Source: Sisyra terminalis (lineage: Eukaryota; Arthropoda; Insecta; Neuroptera; Sisyridae). From it: a DNA stretch of 64,000 nucleotides. The notes below the pieces were generated by a model, which did not search any database, had not been told where the DNA came from, and was given only the letters and a program-made list of their open reading frames with translations. Positions 60,886-64,000 of this stretch are shown piece after piece (within the stretch, counting starts at the first letter, position 1; every line of letters begins with the position of its first letter). Where the stretch lies: the NCBI GenBank assembly GCA_958496175.1, contig OY292278.1, positions 44,702,001-44,766,000 on the forward strand, given 5' to 3'. The position numbers and the translations under genes are program-made.

Positions 60886-61189
60886 TGATTAAAAAAAGCT
60901 TATGCACTGCTATATACTAAAATAAAAGCTCAATTTCATCAATATACGTCATCGAAAGCTTAAAACTCCGGATTTCATCTACTAATTCTTTTAGAGCAAA
61001 TTTTTGTCAAAGCTTTTTTTTTGGTCAAAATGTTTATTTAAATATTTGTATAAATAAATTGCATAGTTAAAGAAATTAATGGTAAGTTTTCTTGATTTTA
61101 TTCGATTAAGAATACAGAAAAACATTCGCAGTAAGTAATTAAATTGGTTGGTAATTGACAAACCTCCTTCTCAATTCATCGTTTGAATA

Positions 61190-62160
61190 CATTAACTCAA
61201 TTCAATTTTATGTAAATTCAATTCAATGGTCATTCATTAACGAGCATTTAATTTGCAAGTTCACAGCATTGTGGCCGCAACGCCGCCGAACGGAGATTTC
61301 TCAGCCAATTTACCATTCTTCACAACACGCGACCATTCGTAAATGCGTTGAATTTCTCGTCCCCAAAACATTCCCAATAATTGTCCCGATTGCCTGCGGC
61401 AAAAATCAAAATTGCACCCCAAGTGCCAATGATTGATCCCTTAATTCGAAATCGAACCGAATAATCGGAAATCTATGCAAACCCAATAGGCTGCATCATA
61501 CAATTTTCTGCTTATTCACGTGGGCAATGAGTGTGATAACTTGATAAGCACGTGCTATTCACATCAGTTTCCAATGCAAAAAATTCTCGGAATTTTTTCC
61601 ATTTCCCGTGTTTTTTTTTTTTTTTTCGGTAACGTTTTTGAGTTCAATAGTTCAAGCGTTTAAAAAACGAGACAATAAATTATCTCGGGGAAATTTGTTT
61701 GGAAATTACAACCGTGAATAAATTAGTATCCTTTTTTTCCTTTTGCCTTTGCAAACTTGCAAATTTGTAAGGGATGTTGTTTGGCCGCTATAAAACAATA
61801 ATTTAGGAAGCTTTTATCTGCAGTTAGCATTTTCGGTGCTATATGCATATGTGTAGCAGGATGGATACATATTTCATTGGGGCGAAGGGGTTGGTATGTG
61901 AAAATATTGCGTACACATGTAAATAAGCAAGGAAACAAACAACTGCGGCCTTCTGCATTGCCGATGGACCGTTTCTTTTTCGGGGGTTTTTCCTTTTTCC
62001 TTTTTCCTTTTTCTTTTTCTTTTTTTTCGCTCGTATTTGTTTCGACGTAAAGCTCGATCGAACGGCGTGTGCGCCACACCACGTGGATTCGCGTCGTTAT
62101 ATAACCGGCCGTTCATCCCCCATTGACGAGGGTGATGAGCGGTTTCCAAATATATTCAGG
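61190..62160. promoter_or_regulatory. Unique GC-richer island with E-boxes and TATA box
   Basis: Unique DNA with CACGTG E-boxes (near 61520, 61551 and at 62080-62085), an inverted GATA pair (GATAACTTGATAAG, about 61538), a polypyrimidine tract of CCTTTTT units (61988-62029) and a TATATAA at 62098-62104 followed by GC-rich sequence. A 93-codon frame (61155-61436) and two minus-strand frames show no domain. A promoter or enhancer is plausible; no linked gene is visible before the window ends. Confidence 0.35.
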
Positions 62161-62396
62161 TGTTGAATTAGGTCAGTTTATACTCTATTACTACCTATAT
62201 GGAGTGGATGGAGTATGCTATAGATATGTTAACATTAATCAATAACATTTTCATTATACAAATAAATATAAAATTGAACGTAATCAATTATAAATTAAGG
62301 ATTACATAAGGGATGATTACTGTAAAACATGCATCATTGTAAAAATGCAGCCCTTGTATTATACTTTCAAATAGATGAAAAAATTCAGATCTCAAT

Positions 62397-62668
62397 TTTT
62401 TATTAAATAAGAAGACAATTCAGGTTATTTAAGATCGGTTTTTTTGTTTTATACTTTTAATATTCAATTAGCTACGTTTCGTTACGTATCGTAACTTCAT
62501 GAGGCTTCTTGATTCACAAAAAATATAATATTTTCTATTTAAATTCAATAAACGAATAATTATTTATGATGAAGTTACGATACCAAACGAAACGTAGCTA
62601 ATTGAGTATTAAAAATATAAAATAAAAAAACCGATCGTAAATAACCTGAATTGTCTTCTTATTTAAAA
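62397..62668. repeat. Inverted-repeat element, arms ~105 bp
   Basis: Arms 62397-62505 and 62568-62668 share AAATAAGAAGACAATTCAGG, TTAAGATCGGTTTTTTTGTT and AATTAGCTACGTTTCGTT or complements, about 93% identical. It has the form of a MITE or foldback. Confidence 0.85.
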
Positions 62669-62677
62669 CTTTCAAAT

Positions 62678-63045
62678 GCTAGAAAACCAAAAATTTTATC
62701 GTTATTTCTCCCCACAGATTATATTTTAATTTTTTTTTTGTGATTTTATAAGAAAATGAAAAAAAAATGATTTGTTTTCTTTTTTTCATTCATATTAGAT
62801 TGGGCCAAAAAAATCCACTATTTTATTTTTGAAAAGTATAGCAAAAATATTGTACTAGAAAACCAAAAATTTTCTTCCCACAGATTATATTTGAAAATGA
62901 AAAAAGTTTTTGTGCATTTTTATAAGTAAATGAAAGAAAAAAAATTGATTTATTTTCTTTTTTTCATACATATTAGACTAGGCCAAAAAAATCGATTACT
63001 TTTTTTTTTTTGAAAAGTATATCAAAAATATTGTACAAGGTGACA
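62678..63045 (+). repeat. Two tandem copies, ~180 bp
   Basis: CTAGAAAACCAAAAATTTT recurs at 62679 and 62856, followed in both by CCACAGATTATAT, TTTCTTTTTTTCAT(T/A)CATATTAGA and GGCCAAAAAAATC. Confidence 0.8.
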
Positions 63046-63950
63046 AGAAAAAAATATCGGGAAGTTTTGAGCCCTTAATATTAATATTAAGAAGTCTATC
63101 ATCTTTAATTTCGATTTTTTATTTGTGCTTTCATTTTTGCGTCAATGCTGTCAAACTATCAAGGTTAGAAAATGCATCTGCACATATATTTATAGAAAAT
63201 TAAATTCTCTACAAAAAACGTTTCTATGAAAATTTTTGTCAGACACGCCGTTTCCGAATAATCAAGCTTCAGACATTGATATAATTTTTAGATTTATCTT
63301 CTTCATTTTGAAATTTTGTAACTAACGAACAAATAAATATATAGAAATGAACAATATAGATTCTTGAAGGGAATTTAATGCTCTACAAAAAAGGTTTCTT
63401 AACGTTTTTACATAAAATCAATCATTCAAAATTGGTTCAACAACGAAAAAAACAATAATTGAATTTTTCCTTCAACTTTAATTGTGAATAACTTTTGAAA
63501 AAAAGATTTTACGTAAAAACGTTAAGAAACCTTTTTTGTAGAGCATTAAATTACCTTCAAGAATCTATATTGTTGATTTCTATATATTTATTTGTTCGTT
63601 AGTAACAAAATTCCAAAATAAAGAAGATAAATCTAAAAAATTTATCAATGTTTAAAGCTTGATTATTCGAAAACGGCGTGTCTGGCAAAAACTTTTTAAG
63701 AGACTTTTTTTGTAGGGAATTTAATTTTCTTTTAATATATATGGAGATGAATTTTCTTACCTTAATAGTTTGACAGTATTGACGTAAAAATGAAAGCACA
63801 AATAAAAAATCGAAATTAAAGATGGTAGACCTCTTAATATTAATTTTATGGGCTCAAACCTTCCAAATATTTTTTTTGTCACCTTGAACAATATTTTCGA
63901 TATACTTTTCAAAAAAAAAAAAAAATTGATTTTTTTGGCCCAGTCTAAAA
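62975..63950. mobile_element. Foldback element, arms ~450 bp (second copy)
   Basis: Left arm about 62975-63440, right arm about 63470-63950. Matching blocks: GGCCAAAAAAATCGATT, GAGCCCTTAATATTAATATT, AAAATCGAAATTAAAGATGG, CAGACACGCCGTTTCCGAAT, ATATATTTATTTGTTCGTTA and CTACAAAAAAGGTTTCTTAA or complements. It has the same design as the element at 6436 (central CTTTAATTGTGAATAACTTTTG, TTAATATTAATATTAAG near the ends) but clearly another subfamily. Confidence 0.85.
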
Positions 63951-64000
63951 CATTTACTTTTGTATAGATGGTGCTGTAACAAGAACCTTGAAATTCGAGA

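Larger units (their letters stand above)
58830..61130 (+). repeat. Tandem duplication of a ~1 kb mixed block
   Basis: Block A (58830-59330) recurs at 59820-60265: ACGGTTTCGTTATGATTTAT, AAAGTAAG(T/G)GCTCTT, GTGTCCAAATTTC. Block C (59580-59820) recurs at 60893-61130: ATGCACTGCTA, AGCTCAATTTCATCAATATA, GAAATTAATGGTAAGTTTTC. Between A and C lies one minus-strand stem-loop element in the first copy (59335-59585) and three in the second (60275-60390 minus, 60395-60605 plus, 60650-60885 minus). The whole unit was duplicated and the second gained extra element copies. Confidence 0.75.

Noticed and set aside
61723..62149. Lys/Arg-rich minus-strand ORFs of 91 and 119 codons
   Set aside because: The basic stretch is a translation of the polypyrimidine tract; no domain elsewhere.

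Overview
This is a eukaryotic, very AT-rich window that looks like insect nuclear DNA. The only gene I can name is an arthropod-type bHLH transcription factor of the Oli / BHLHE22-BHLHE23 family, built from spliced exons. Short introns with TTTCAG-type acceptors, Jockey-type LINE remnants, Helitrons with CTAG ends, MITEs and long satellite arrays all fit an insect. I cannot place it to order or species.

Layout. 0-1.5 kb: a possible 3' end of an unrecognised gene (three small exons with compatible phases). 1.5-8.1 kb: AT-rich sequence with two inverted-repeat elements, one of them a ~1.05 kb near-perfect foldback, and old direct repeats. 8.1-8.7 kb: a more complex, non-repetitive island. 8.9-11.2 kb: a satellite array of ~187-bp monomers that runs directly into a broken Jockey-type LINE. 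The satellite/LINE junction is present again in inverted orientation at 13.0-13.6 kb, and more of the LINE (minus strand) follows to 14.76 kb. 15.5-19.8 kb: promoter region and the Oli-like gene (exons 16090-16224, 16298-16554 and 19187-19685), whose 2.6 kb second intron holds a Helitron-like insertion, a tRNA-like sequence and a small TA-flanked MITE.

20-23 kb: degenerate tandem repeats in which most copies keep the same short hydrophobic reading frame. 25.5-26.2 kb: a 719-bp TTAA-flanked MITE. 27.8-36.4 kb: an ~8.6 kb palindrome. Its outer arms are ~345-bp tandem repeats. Its inner arms carry a composite repeat headed by a tRNA-like sequence, and a third diverged copy sits in the centre. 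38.6-40.7 kb: a ~316-bp satellite that contains the 187-bp satellite plus an extra segment. 43.6-47.0 kb: a patchwork of small elements (inverted repeat, stem-loop repeat family, hAT-like MITE, a clean 356-bp Helitron). 47.0-48.7 kb: GC-richer unique DNA with a possible two-exon transcript. 48.7-51.3 kb: a ~472-bp tandem array. 52.8-54.7 kb: a 1.9 kb palindrome. 54.7-56.3 kb: GC-richer unique DNA with a good RFX X-box match. 56.5-57.6 kb: three ~384-bp repeats. 57.7-58.6 kb: a broken, unrecognised coding sequence on the minus strand. 58.8-61.1 kb: a tandem duplication built around the stem-loop repeats. 61.2-62.2 kb: a unique island with E-boxes and a TATA box. 62.4-64 kb: two more palindromes.

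Reading as a whole: this is the repeat-rich neighbourhood of a neuronal transcription factor. Islands of unique, GC-richer DNA, which are candidate enhancers, sit in a background of satellites and at least nine inverted-repeat structures. The density and length of these inverted repeats is the most unusual property of the window. If transcribed they would make long hairpin RNAs, a possible source of endogenous siRNA. Most other open frames look like chance or repeat-borne frames.
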